From Streptosporangium sp. NBC_01495 (GTDB lineage Bacteria > Actinomycetota > Actinomycetes > Streptosporangiales > Streptosporangiaceae): DNA of 64,000 nt. Each line of letters starts with the position of its first letter. Within the stretch, counting starts at the first letter, position 1. The translations under genes and the position numbers were made by a program. The notes beneath the pieces are model-generated. The model did not search any database. It saw only the letters and a program-made list of their open reading frames with translations, and had not been told where the DNA came from. The stretch is from NCBI RefSeq assembly GCF_036250735.1, contig NZ_CP109430.1:5952001-6016000 (forward strand). The letters are read 5' to 3'. Below, piece after piece: positions 16,773-24,807 of the stretch.

Positions 16773-17888
16773 GTGATCAGATGGCGCAGGGGTGAGGTCG
16801 TACGGATCCGGCGCGAATGGCCGGGGGCGGTGGAACTCGACGTGACCACCGAGGACGGTGAGGCTCGCGCGCTCGCCTACCCCGCCCTGGTGGGCCGCCC
16901 CGAGCCCGGTGACGTGGTGCTGCTCAACACGACCGCGCTCGCGATGGGTCTCGGTACGGGAGGCTACGCCATGGTGGTGGCTGTTCCCGACCGATTGCCA
17001 CAAGATCCTCAAGGTCCCGGACACCTGGTGAAGGCACGCTACACCCCGTTGCAGGCCACCGTCCTCGGCGCGGACGAGCAGGATTCGCCCTTCCACGAGG
17101 TCCTGCGCGACGCCGACTCCGTGGACGGCATGCCGGTGATCGTCGCTGACCTGCACTCCGCCCTGCCCGCGATCCTCTGCGGCCTGTACGGCCAGAAACC
17201 CCCGGGGCCCGGTGAGACCGCGGAAACCGGGGGCCGGGAGCGCGGGAGGCCCCTCAGGGTCGCGTACGTGATGCTCGACGGGGGCGCGCTGCCCGCCTGG
17301 TTCTCCATGTCGTGCGCGCGGCTGCGGGAGGCCGGCTGGCTGTGCGGGGTCGTCACGGCGGGCCAGTCCTTCGGCGGCGACGTGGAGGTGGTGACCCCGC
17401 ACACCGGGCTGCTCGCCGCCAGGCACGTCCTGGAGGCCGACGTCGCGATCGTCACCCAGGGGCCGGGCAACCTGGGCAGCGGCACCCGCTGGGGTTTCTC
17501 CGGCGTCTCGGCCGGCGAGGCGGTCAACGCCGCCGCGGTCCTGGGGGGCCGCCCGGTCGCGGCGCTGCGGGTCAGCGAGGGCGACCTGCGCGAGCGCCAC
17601 ATCGGGGTCTCACACCACTCGCTGACCGCCTACGGCCGGGTGGCGCTGGCCCCGGCCCAGGTCGCCATGCCCGTGCTGCCCGGCGACTTCGGCAGGCGGG
17701 TGGCCGAGCAGTCGCGCCCGCTCGCCGCGCGGCACGAGCTGGTCGAGGTGTCGGTGGACGGGCTGCACGAGGCGCTGCGGGGGTCTCCGGTACGGCTGTC
17801 GACGATGGGCCGGGGCCTGGACGAGGACCTGGCCTACTTCCTGGCCTCGGCCGCCGCCGGGCGCCACGCGGCCTCACTGCTGTCGTAG
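16773..17888 (+). CDS. DUF3866 family protein
   Basis: 371-residue soluble protein. The N-terminal part (about 1-90) looks like a small beta domain (VVRIRREWPGAVELDVTTEDG). The rest contains Gly-rich loops such as VTQGPGNLGSGTRWGFSG and a conserved-looking RHIGVSHHSLTAYGRVALAP. The family is widespread in actinobacteria and its function is not established. It is divergent from pafB with only 39 nt between start codons. Its 3' end overlaps the oppositely directed DUF3291 gene by 55 nt. Confidence 0.85.
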   Translation: MIRWRRGEVVRIRREWPGAVELDVTTEDGEARALAYPALVGRPEPGDVVLLNTTALAMGLGTGGYAMVVAVPDRLPQDPQGPGHLVKARYTPLQATVLGADEQDSPFHEVLRDADSVDGMPVIVADLHSALPAILCGLYGQKPPGPGETAETGGRERGRPLRVAYVMLDGGALPAWFSMSCARLREAGWLCGVVTAGQSFGGDVEVVTPHTGLLAARHVLEADVAIVTQGPGNLGSGTRWGFSGVSAGEAVNAAAVLGGRPVAALRVSEGDLRERHIGVSHHSLTAYGRVALAPAQVAMPVLPGDFGRRVAEQSRPLAARHELVEVSVDGLHEALRGSPVRLSTMGRGLDEDLAYFLASAAAGRHAASLLS

Positions 17889-18310
17889 AACTTCTTGAAG
17901 GTGAAGGCCTGCGGTGTGGGGCCTTCGGCCTTCAGCCTCTCCAGGCGTTCCATCCCCTCGGCCAGCGTCGGCTCGTGCCCCTCGGGGATCCACCACATCA
18001 CCGAGTACGGTTCCGCGATCTGCAGGAACCACTCCCTGCGCCGCTGCATGAACGCCAGGTGGCCGCTGCGGTAGACGAAGTCCCACAGCGCGTCGCGCGA
18101 CCTCCACACGGAGAAGGTGACCAGCAGGTGGTCACCGTACTCGTGCTCGATCGTGTCCTCGGGGCCGTCGCCGCCCTTGAGCCGCCACACGAAGCCGGGT
18201 TCGGCCTCGGCCAGCTGGTTGATGGGGTCGAGGCCCGCTATGAAGGAGGCCAGTTCCGGGGAGTCCTTGGGCGCGCGCGCATGGGCGACGTTCAACTGAG
18301 CCAGGTGCAT
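17834..18310 (-). CDS. DUF3291 domain protein
   Basis: 158 residues, a single-domain protein of the DUF3291 family. The fold resembles dimeric alpha/beta-barrel monooxygenases, suggested by HLAQLNVAHARAPKDSPELASFIAGLDPINQLAE and the aromatic-rich VTFSVWRSRDALWDFVYRSGH. No function is established. ATG 18310 is chosen over GTG 18316. A consensus TTGACA lies in the 3' end of the upstream regulator gene, so this gene may be transcribed on its own as well as with the regulator 32 nt upstream. The last 18 codons overlap the end of the DUF3866 gene on the other strand. Confidence 0.85.
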   Translation of the reverse strand: MHLAQLNVAHARAPKDSPELASFIAGLDPINQLAEAEPGFVWRLKGGDGPEDTIEHEYGDHLLVTFSVWRSRDALWDFVYRSGHLAFMQRRREWFLQIAEPYSVMWWIPEGHEPTLAEGMERLERLKAEGPTPQAFTFKKFYDSSEAAWRPAAAEARK

Positions 18311-18340
18311 GAGCACAGCAAATCATCCCCGATTCTTCTA

Positions 18341-18346
18341 TGTCAA
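18341..18346 (-). promoter_or_regulatory. Consensus -35 (TTGACA) upstream of the DUF3291 gene
   Basis: TTGACA on the minus strand overlaps the TGA stop of the regulator gene, 31 nt before the DUF3291 ATG. The -10 is not clear (GATTTG or ATGATT at a shortened spacer). Confidence 0.35.
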
Positions 18347-18984
18347 TCTTCATTGTTTTTAGAAAAGGCGACGCAGCACTCCCCGGGGCGCGGATCCAGC
18401 CTGGCCGCCGAGGCGTCCTGGCCGAGCCCTTCGAGCAGCCCGCGGCACAGCTCCAGGTTCACCGAGCAGACCAGCAGCGGATGCTCCTCGGCCGGCACGT
18501 GGAACGGGCAGTTGCGCAGCCGCACCCCGCCCTCCTCCTCGTACGGCTCGTAGCCGCGCCGCCGCAGCACCCCGGCGAGATCCTCGCCCTCCCCCGCGAT
18601 CCTGGCCCCCGCGCGCCGGGCGGCCTGCTCGGCCCGCTCGTCCCCGCCGAGCAGCTCGACGGCCTCGGCCAGCACCAGGGCGAGGGTGCGATAGTCCCTG
18701 GCGGGCACGCTGACCTGCCACTCCCCCGGCGCCCTGCGGTAGACCTTCGCCGGTCTGCCGCTGCCCGGCCCCGTCCGCTCCGTCAGCCGCCGGAACCCCG
18801 CCTCGAGCAGGCCCGCCTCGACGAGCCTGTCGAGGTGGAAGGCGGCCAGGGTCCGCTGCACCCCCACCGCCTCGGCCGCCTCGTTGCGCCCCACGTCCTG
18901 GCCCCGGGAGGCCACGTAGTCGTAGACGGCCCGGCGCACCGGGTCGTGGAGTACCGCCACCGTGTCGAGATCGTCGCCGCTCAC
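18343..18984 (-). CDS. Winged-helix regulator with SufR-like C-terminal cysteines
   Basis: 213 residues. An ArsR-type DNA-binding domain lies at about residues 1-85 (LHDPVRRAVYDYVASRG, then LAAFHLDRLVEAGLLEAGFRRL). A ligand-binding domain of about 120 residues follows. Cysteines at about 159, 173, 180, 203 and 204 (NCPF, VCSVNLELC, GECCVAF) match the arrangement that holds a 4Fe-4S cluster in SufR-type repressors. That cofactor is inferred. No suf operon is in the window. The start is the GTG with TACAAT 7 nt upstream, a nearly consensus leaderless promoter. Confidence 0.88.
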   Translation of the reverse strand: MSGDDLDTVAVLHDPVRRAVYDYVASRGQDVGRNEAAEAVGVQRTLAAFHLDRLVEAGLLEAGFRRLTERTGPGSGRPAKVYRRAPGEWQVSVPARDYRTLALVLAEAVELLGGDERAEQAARRAGARIAGEGEDLAGVLRRRGYEPYEEEGGVRLRNCPFHVPAEEHPLLVCSVNLELCRGLLEGLGQDASAARLDPRPGECCVAFSKNNED

Positions 18985-18991
18985 AGCCCGG

Positions 18992-18997
18992 ATTGTA
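18992..18997 (-). promoter_or_regulatory. Leaderless -10 hexamer (TACAAT) for the SufR-like regulator
   Basis: TACAAT differs from the TATAAT consensus at one base and ends 7 nt before the GTG at 18984. Confidence 0.55.
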
Positions 18998-19250
18998 GGC
19001 CGAGGGCCCGGAGTCACGCCCTCGGGGAGCCGACGGGCGTTCCGGGCGTCATGAGACCCGGAGGACGATTCGGCCGGGTGTCCCGAACGGCACAGGACCC
19101 GGCCGAGGACCGGCGACGGTACGAGGCCCGGCAGACGAGGCCCGGCGTTTCGAACGACGCGAGATCCAGCGGACGAGGCGGACGAGCCGGTCCGCGCACG
19201 GGCCGGCGGTGACACGGCCGCGCGGACCGTACCCCGGGCCGGGAAAGCAC

Positions 19251-19282
19251 GGAGCCCGGCCGTGCGCGCACGGCCGGGCTCC
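19251..19282 (-). terminator. 32-nt perfect palindrome after the FKBP gene
   Basis: GGAGCCCGGCCGTGCG at 19251-19266 is followed directly by its exact complement at 19267-19282. It lies about 80 nt past the FKBP stop on the minus strand. The rest of the 376-nt gap (18985-19360) shows no gene. Confidence 0.6.
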
Positions 19283-19360
19283 GGGATGGGGCGGTTCACC
19301 CCGGCGGCGGCCCGGTGGGCCCCGCCGGAGATGGAACGCCGGCTCAGTGGATCAGCGGGC

Positions 19361-20317
19361 TCAGTAGGCGGCCAGCACGTCGACCAGGAAGACGAGGGTG
19401 TCGGTGCCCTTGATCTTGTCGCCGGAACCCGCCTTGCCGTAACCGAGGTCCGGCGGGATGCTCAGCAGCACCCGGCTGCCGAGCGGGACGCCGACCAGAC
19501 CCTGGTCCCAGCCCTTGATGACCTTGCCGGCGCCGATCTGGAACATGATCGGCTGGGCGCCGCGGGACCAGCTGCTGTCGAACTCGAGGTCCGAGCCCCA
19601 GATCTTCCCGGCGTACTGGACCAGGATCGACTGGCCGCTCTTGACCTCGGGGCCGGTGCCCTTGATCACGGTCTTGGCGACGAGCTCCTTGGGAGCCTTC
19701 TTCTTGGTCTTGGTGGTGAGCTTCGGCGCGGCGTCACCGGCCGCGTTCTCCACCTTGACACCGTCGAGGCCGGGGTCGACCGCGGTGCCCTTGGCGGCCT
19801 TCTCCTGGGGGACGCCCACGACGTCGACCACGAAGACCTGCGACTGGCCCGGAGGGGCCTGCGCCTGCTGCTCGGCGGGCAGCGCGTCCTTGGCGACGAC
19901 CGACATGAACCTGCCGCCGCCCTTGGTCTCGGCGAAGCCCTTGCGGAGGATCTCCGGGACCTGCTCGTTGAGGGCGATGACCTGCGGCCCGCCCTCGTCG
20001 TAGGTCGAACCGGCGAGTTTGTTCTCCTTGCCGTCCCAGGTGAAGACGGTGAAGTTGGCGACGACGTTGGCGCCGATCTTGGCCACCTCCCCGGTGGTGC
20101 CGGGGGTGAGGACCTTGAAGGAGGAGGTCTCGACGACCTTCGACGGGAAGGCGACGGTCGGCTTGGCTCCGGCCTGCCCGGTCACCTGCAGCTCGGTGAC
20201 CCCGCTACTGCTGCTGGCGGGACTGGAGGCGCCAGTGGCCACGCCCCCTCCGGAGCCGCATGCTGCGGCGAACATCAGAGGCACTGCGGCCATTACGGCC
20301 ATGCTGCGGCGGCGCAT
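19361..20317 (-). CDS. FKBP-type peptidyl-prolyl isomerase lipoprotein
   Basis: 318 residues. A lipoprotein signal (MRRRSMAVMAAVPLMFAAAC, Cys at 20) directs it to the outer face of the membrane. Two FKBP-like segments follow: a diverged one at about residues 45-170 and a well-conserved C-terminal one from about 200, with VQYAGKIWGSDLEFDSSW, IKGWDQGLVGVPLGSRVLLSIP and GYGKAG. The second carries the typical active-site aromatics. It should help fold extracytoplasmic proteins. FKBP genes next to pafA are a recurring actinomycete arrangement. Confidence 0.92.
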   Translation of the reverse strand: MRRRSMAVMAAVPLMFAAACGSGGGVATGASSPASSSSGVTELQVTGQAGAKPTVAFPSKVVETSSFKVLTPGTTGEVAKIGANVVANFTVFTWDGKENKLAGSTYDEGGPQVIALNEQVPEILRKGFAETKGGGRFMSVVAKDALPAEQQAQAPPGQSQVFVVDVVGVPQEKAAKGTAVDPGLDGVKVENAAGDAAPKLTTKTKKKAPKELVAKTVIKGTGPEVKSGQSILVQYAGKIWGSDLEFDSSWSRGAQPIMFQIGAGKVIKGWDQGLVGVPLGSRVLLSIPPDLGYGKAGSGDKIKGTDTLVFLVDVLAAY

Positions 20318-20412
20318 AGGTATCCCTCAAGCAGACGTCAGGTTCGCGCCACACTACCCGTCCCGGCGTACGGAGGAAGTAAGGCCGGGACGAGCTTGCC
20401 GAAGTATGACCG

Positions 20413-21771
20413 TCACATTCCGGCGATGAGCTTGTCCACCCTCTCGTCGACGCTGCGGAAGGGGTCCTTGCACAACACGGTGCGCTGCGCCTGATCGTTG
20501 AGCTTCAGGTGCACCCAGTCGACGGTGAAGTCGCGGCGCTTCTCCTGCGCCTTGCGGATGAACTCACCGCGCAGCCGGGCCCTGGTCGTCTGCGGCGGCA
20601 CCGACTTGGCCTCGAAGATCTTCAGATCGGAGGCCACCCGCTCCACCGCGCCGCGCTTCTGCAGCAGGTAGAACAGGCCACGACGGCGGTGCACGTCGTG
20701 GTAGGCGAGGTCGAGCTGGGCGACCCTGGGGCTCGACAGCGGCAGGTCGTACTTCCTGCGGTAGCGCTCGATCAGCTGGTATTTGGTCACCCAGTCGATC
20801 TCGCGGGCGACCTTGTCGAGGTTGCCGGTCTCGACCGCGTTGAGCGTGCGCTCCCACAACTCCAGCACCCGGTGGCTGATCTCGTCGCCGCCGCGGCGGT
20901 CGACGAAGTCGCGGGCCTTGGAGAGGTATTCCTCCTGGATCTCCAGCGAGGACGCCTCCCGGCCGTTGGCCAGCCGCACCCGCCGCCGCCCGGTCATGTC
21001 GTGGGAGACCTCCCTGATGGCCCGGATCGGGTTCTCCAGGGACAGGTCGCGCATCACGGTGCCCGCCTCGATCATGCGGAGCACCAGGTCGGTCGCGCCG
21101 ACCTTGAGCAGCATGGTCGTCTCGCTCATGTTGGAGTCGCCGACGATGACGTGCAGGCGGCGGAACCGCTCGGCGTCGGCGTGCGGCTCGTCTCGGGTGT
21201 TGATGATCGGGCGCGACCGGGTGGTGGCGCTGGATACGCCCTCCCAGATGTGCTCGGCCCGCTGGGAGACGCAGTAGACCGCTCCACGCGGGGTCTGCAG
21301 CACCTTGCCCGCCCCGCAGATGATCTGCCGGGTGACCAGGAACGGGATCAGCACGTCGGCCAGGCGGCCGAACTCGCCGTGCCGGCCGACCAGGTAGTTC
21401 TCGTGACAGCCGTAGGAGTTGCCCGCGGAGTCGGTGTTGTTCTTGAACAGGTAGATGTCCCCGGCGATGCCCTCCTCGCGGAGGCGCTTCTCGGCGTCGA
21501 CGAGGAGGCCCTCCAGGATGCGCTCTCCCGCCTTGTCGTGGGTGACGAGCTCCACGACGTTGTCACACTCGGGGGTGGCGTACTCGGGGTGGCTTCCCAC
21601 GTCGAGATACAGGCGCGCCCCGTTGCGGAGGAAGACGTTGCTCGATCGGCCCCAGGAGACGACACGGCGGAATAGATAACGCGCTACCTCGTCGGGTGAC
21701 AGCCGCCGCTGCCCCCTGAACGTGCAGGTGACGCCGTACTCGTTCTCAAGCCCGAAGATGCGACGATCCAT
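20413..21771 (-). CDS. pafA: Pup-protein ligase PafA
   Basis: 452 residues, a glutamine-synthetase-like ligase that activates the C-terminal Glu of Pup with ATP and joins it to a lysine of the target. The nucleotide/Mg site begins with IFGLENEYGVTCTF at the N terminus. Other landmarks are YATPECDN, YLFKNNTDSAGNSYGCHENYLVGR and NTRDEPHADAERFRRLHVIVGDSNMSE. The Dop-specific loop is absent, which separates it from dop at 35 kb. The ATG is preceded by TAGTGT 6 nt upstream, so it is probably leaderless and transcribed apart from prcBA. Confidence 0.97.
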   Translation of the reverse strand: MDRRIFGLENEYGVTCTFRGQRRLSPDEVARYLFRRVVSWGRSSNVFLRNGARLYLDVGSHPEYATPECDNVVELVTHDKAGERILEGLLVDAEKRLREEGIAGDIYLFKNNTDSAGNSYGCHENYLVGRHGEFGRLADVLIPFLVTRQIICGAGKVLQTPRGAVYCVSQRAEHIWEGVSSATTRSRPIINTRDEPHADAERFRRLHVIVGDSNMSETTMLLKVGATDLVLRMIEAGTVMRDLSLENPIRAIREVSHDMTGRRRVRLANGREASSLEIQEEYLSKARDFVDRRGGDEISHRVLELWERTLNAVETGNLDKVAREIDWVTKYQLIERYRRKYDLPLSSPRVAQLDLAYHDVHRRRGLFYLLQKRGAVERVASDLKIFEAKSVPPQTTRARLRGEFIRKAQEKRRDFTVDWVHLKLNDQAQRTVLCKDPFRSVDERVDKLIAGM

Positions 21772-21777
21772 TGCCTC

Positions 21778-21783
21778 ACACTA
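21778..21783 (-). promoter_or_regulatory. Leaderless -10 hexamer (TAGTGT) for pafA
   Basis: TAGTGT on the minus strand ends 6 nt before the pafA ATG. Confidence 0.5.
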
Positions 21784-21932
21784 TTCGCCGAACCCCTCTC
21801 GCGGGAGGGATCATGGGGTTTTCGGTCGTACGGCTTATGCCCCAGGCCGCGAGCTGCTAAGCGCGGGCGCGGCCCGCGCCCGGCTCCCGCCGGGCACGGG
21901 TGGTGCGAAGGCGCCGGGATCGGCGGCCCCGA

Positions 21933-22565
21933 TCAGCCTCCGCCCTGCCAGAAGATCTCGACAACCTTGGTGATCCTGCCGTTCTCGGTGGTGATCAGGG
22001 CCGGCCGGTAGAGGCCCTCCACCTCGACCAGGGAGGCCGTCTCCCTGACGTTGTCGATCAGCGTCTCGCGGGTGCAGCTCTCGGTGCCGAGGTTGGTGGC
22101 CCTGTCGTAGGTCTGCGCCGAGCCGTCGCAGCCGCTGTCGGCGAGGAACCGCACGTCCTCGGCGATGGGCGCCACGTAGCGGATCACGTCGCCTTCCTCG
22201 GGACCGTCGAAGTGGCCGTCCTCGCCACCGCGCTGGACGAAGCGGATCGGCCTGTACTCGGCCACCCCGTTGTCGTCCACGCCGGTGAGCCAGCCCCGCA
22301 GGACGCCCTCGAAGGGCGGCGGCTGCCCCTTGCTCCAGTCGTGCTCGGGGGCGGCCTGGAACTCGGTACCGAAGAGCTCGGGGGCGGCGGCGGGCCTGGA
22401 GGCCGGGGTGGGCTCCGGCGCGCCCGTCGAGGGGGCGGGCGCGGAGGAGGCTGCGGCCGGGGAGGGGGCCGGGGTGGGCTCCGCGGCGCAGCCGGACGCC
22501 AGTGCCACGGCCACGAGCAGGGCGAGCGCCGCGCCGGGCCGTCGCGGAGCGGCGGGGGCGGTCAT
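21933..22565 (-). CDS. Putative secreted lipoprotein
   Basis: 210 residues. A lipoprotein signal ends in LASGC (Cys near residue 26). A Pro/Ala/Ser-rich linker of about 40 residues leads to a compact globular part with two Cys (DSGCDGSAQ and TESCTRET) that could form a disulfide. The last segment ITTENGRITKVVEIFWQGGG resembles SnoaL-like folds, but I would not name it. The gene sits between prcA and pafA in the same direction. Nothing in the sequence links it to pupylation. Confidence 0.7.
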   Translation of the reverse strand: MTAPAAPRRPGAALALLVAVALASGCAAEPTPAPSPAAASSAPAPSTGAPEPTPASRPAAAPELFGTEFQAAPEHDWSKGQPPPFEGVLRGWLTGVDDNGVAEYRPIRFVQRGGEDGHFDGPEEGDVIRYVAPIAEDVRFLADSGCDGSAQTYDRATNLGTESCTRETLIDNVRETASLVEVEGLYRPALITTENGRITKVVEIFWQGGG

Positions 22566-22638
22566 ATGGGGAGCGAGCCTGGTCCAGGCCCGCCGGGTGG
22601 TGTTGTTCACGCAGACTGTGACCACCGTGGGACGGGAT

Positions 22639-22874
22639 CGGTTGTCCGGAGAGGGTGTGATCCAGGGCACACCAAAGCGCCGCCCCGGGCGGAGACGGCG
22701 CCATATTGTCGTCGGCCGATTGTCCGGCGCGGGAGTGTCGTCCCGGACGGGGTGGTGCTCCGCCCGGGACGACACTCCCCCAAAGCCGTGCTATCCGGCG
22801 GCGCGGACCACGTCGTGCCGGTGACCGGCCGTCCGGCGCGGGGATGCCGCCCCGGGTAGGGGCACTCCCGCGCC
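22639..22874. repeat. Cluster of TGTCCGG-hairpin elements downstream of prcA
   Basis: In the 356-nt gap between prcA and the lipoprotein gene, variants of TTGTCCGGNGNGGGNGTG begin near 22640, 22720 and 22830, and each leads into a hairpin. The second is the strongest (22731-22779). GGCGCGGGAGTG at 22727-22738 and its exact complement at 22863-22874 form a further 12-bp inverted pair. There is no convincing gene. Confidence 0.65.
22731..22779 (-). terminator. Strong 16-bp hairpin downstream of prcA
   Basis: GGGAGTGTCGTCCCGG at 22731-22746 is exactly complementary to 22764-22779, with a 17-nt loop. It lies about 150 nt after the prcA stop and before the lipoprotein gene, so it probably ends the prcBA transcript. 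Confidence 0.6.
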
Positions 22875-22898
22875 GTGCGGTCAGCCGTCCTGTGCGGC

Positions 22899-22915
22899 AC
22901 CGGCGTCGCCGGTGG
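22899..22915 (-). terminator. Compact hairpin directly after prcA
   Basis: CACCGGCG, one central T, then CGCCGGTG, 6 nt past the prcA stop codon. With a 1-nt centre it would fold with a larger loop in RNA. Confidence 0.45.
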
Positions 22916-22921
22916 GCGCGG

Positions 22922-23731
22922 TCAGCCGCTGGATCCGGTGTCGATGTCGCCGTCGGGCGCGGTCGGCGGGGCACCGGGCGTCTCGGGCGCGGAAAGGGGG
23001 CTCTCGTCCTTGGCCGCCTGGGCGGCCGACTCGGCCGCGGGGGCCCCGTCGGCCAGCAGCCGCTCCAGCCTGGGGCCGTTGAGTCGCAGGAACTTGCGGT
23101 GCGGGCGGTTGCGGTCGAGCACCGCCACCTCCAGCTGGTTCGCGGGGAAGCGCTCGCCTCCGGGCTCGGTCAGCGCGAACAGCGCCGCCTCCAGCGCCTC
23201 GCCCAGCGACAGGCCGTCGCGGTAGCGCTCCTTGAGACGGCCCGCCACCGCCTCGGCCTGACCGCCCATGGCCACCAGGCCCGCCTCGTCGAAGACCGAG
23301 CCGTCGAAGGTCAGCCGGTAGATGTGGTCCTCGTCGGAGGAGTCACCGACCTCGGCGACCACGATCTCCACCTCGAACGGCTTCAGCGACTCGGTGAAGA
23401 TCTGACCGAGGTTCTGCGCGTAGAGGTTGGCCAGGCCACGGGCGGTGACGTCGTCGCGAGCGTAGGTGTAGCCGTTGATGTCGGCGTATCGGATGCCGCC
23501 GAGGCGCAGGGCCTCGAACTCGTTGTAGCGGCCGACCGCGGCGAACCCGATCTTGTCGTAGATCTCGCTGATCTTGTGCAGGGCGCGGGACGGGTTGGGC
23601 GCGACGAACAGAATGCCGTCCTCGTACTGCAGGACGACGACGCTACGGCCCCGCGCGATCCCCTTGCGCGCGTAGTCCGCCTTGTCCCGCATCTGCTGCT
23701 CGGGCGAGACATATCCAAAAGGCATGGACAC
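22922..23731 (-). CDS. prcA: Proteasome subunit alpha PrcA
   Basis: 269 residues, the structural alpha subunit of the 20S core particle. Its heptameric rings gate entry and dock the ARC ATPase. The N-terminal gate/H0 region MPFGYVSPEQQMRDKADYARKGIARG is typical. The NTN-hydrolase fold continues with VLFVAPNPSRALHKISEIYDKIGFA-type sequence. A variable Pro/Asp-rich C-terminal tail ends IDTGSSG. GTG 23731 is chosen because AGAGGA lies about 9 nt upstream; ATG 23725 is the alternative. The gene follows prcB by 19 nt. Confidence 0.97.
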   Translation of the reverse strand: MSMPFGYVSPEQQMRDKADYARKGIARGRSVVVLQYEDGILFVAPNPSRALHKISEIYDKIGFAAVGRYNEFEALRLGGIRYADINGYTYARDDVTARGLANLYAQNLGQIFTESLKPFEVEIVVAEVGDSSDEDHIYRLTFDGSVFDEAGLVAMGGQAEAVAGRLKERYRDGLSLGEALEAALFALTEPGGERFPANQLEVAVLDRNRPHRKFLRLNGPRLERLLADGAPAAESAAQAAKDESPLSAPETPGAPPTAPDGDIDTGSSG

Positions 23732-23750
23732 CTGGGGTGATCCTCTCGTG

Positions 23751-24599
23751 TTAGCGCAGCGGGGCGGTGGGGCCGTCGGGGCGGTCCGCCCGGGATTCGA
23801 TCACGACCCGGACGAGCTCTCCGACCTCCTCGTCGGGAAGCCGGTGGTATCCGTCGGCGGTGATCACCGCGACGACGGGCCAGATCTTGCGGATCACGTC
23901 GGGACCGCCGGTCGCCGAGTCGTCGTCGGCCGCGTCGTAGAGGGCGTGGATCAGCGTCAGCACGGTGTCCTCGGGTGAGGCTCCCTCGCGGTAGAGCTTC
24001 TTCAGAGCGCCCCGCGAGAAGATCGAGCCGGACCCGATCGAGTGGTACTGGCTCTGCTCGTAGGGACCGCCGCCCACGTCGTAGCTGAAGATGCGGCCGC
24101 CGTCGACGTCGGGGTCGTAGGCGGCGAAGAGCGGGACGACCACGAGCCCCTGCATCGCCATCGGCAGGTTGCCACGGATCATCGTGGCGAGCCGGTTGGC
24201 CTTGCCCGCCACCGAGAGCGTGCGGCCCTCGCGCTTCTCGTAGTGTTCGAGCTCCACCCGGTAGAGGCGGGCCATCTCGATGCCGGTGCTCGCCGCCCCG
24301 GCGATGCCCATGCCCGAGTGGTCGTCGGTGCGGAACACCTTCTCCATGTCACGCTGGGAGATGATGTTGCCGGAGGTCGCCCGGCGGTCTCCCGCGATCA
24401 CCACGCCACCGGCGCACATCGCCGCGACGATCGTGGTGGCGTGCGGGATCTGATCGCCCACCGGGGTCGCCAGGGCCTCGTTACGGCTAGGCAGCAAGTC
24501 CGGCGAATGGGACCTGACGAACTCGGTGAACGAGGAGCTCCCGGTGTCGGTAAAGATGTGATTCACCATGCCGGCGGGCAGGTCCCTGTGAGATCCCAC
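23751..24599 (-). CDS. prcB: Proteasome subunit beta PrcB (with propeptide)
   Basis: 282 residues, the catalytic beta subunit. A propeptide of about 54 residues is cleaved autocatalytically before Thr55 in IPHATTIVAAM, exposing the N-terminal Thr nucleophile. The catalytic Asp and Lys partners are in GVVIAGDRRATSGN and DMEKVFRTDD, and SGMGIAGAAS follows. The GTG start is preceded by GGAGGGAG. The gene is separated from pup by about 990 nt of repeat-rich DNA, whereas in mycobacteria the two are adjacent. Confidence 0.97.
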   Translation of the reverse strand: MGSHRDLPAGMVNHIFTDTGSSSFTEFVRSHSPDLLPSRNEALATPVGDQIPHATTIVAAMCAGGVVIAGDRRATSGNIISQRDMEKVFRTDDHSGMGIAGAASTGIEMARLYRVELEHYEKREGRTLSVAGKANRLATMIRGNLPMAMQGLVVVPLFAAYDPDVDGGRIFSYDVGGGPYEQSQYHSIGSGSIFSRGALKKLYREGASPEDTVLTLIHALYDAADDDSATGGPDVIRKIWPVVAVITADGYHRLPDEEVGELVRVVIESRADRPDGPTAPLR

Positions 24600-24807
24600 G
24601 CGACTCCCTCCAAAGGTGCGGTCCTTTAAGGCCCGACCTTACTCATCTTGCCGTGCTGCTTGCACTTCCCTGGATCAGCTCAGCGCGAACCACCTCCGCC
24701 GGGCTTTTGAATCTTTTGCGGGTGATCGGCCCCGGTCGCCCGATCCCTCGCCGATCCCCCCGGAGACGGCGAACACGACGGAGGCGGCGAAGGGGACGAC
24801 GGCCCGC

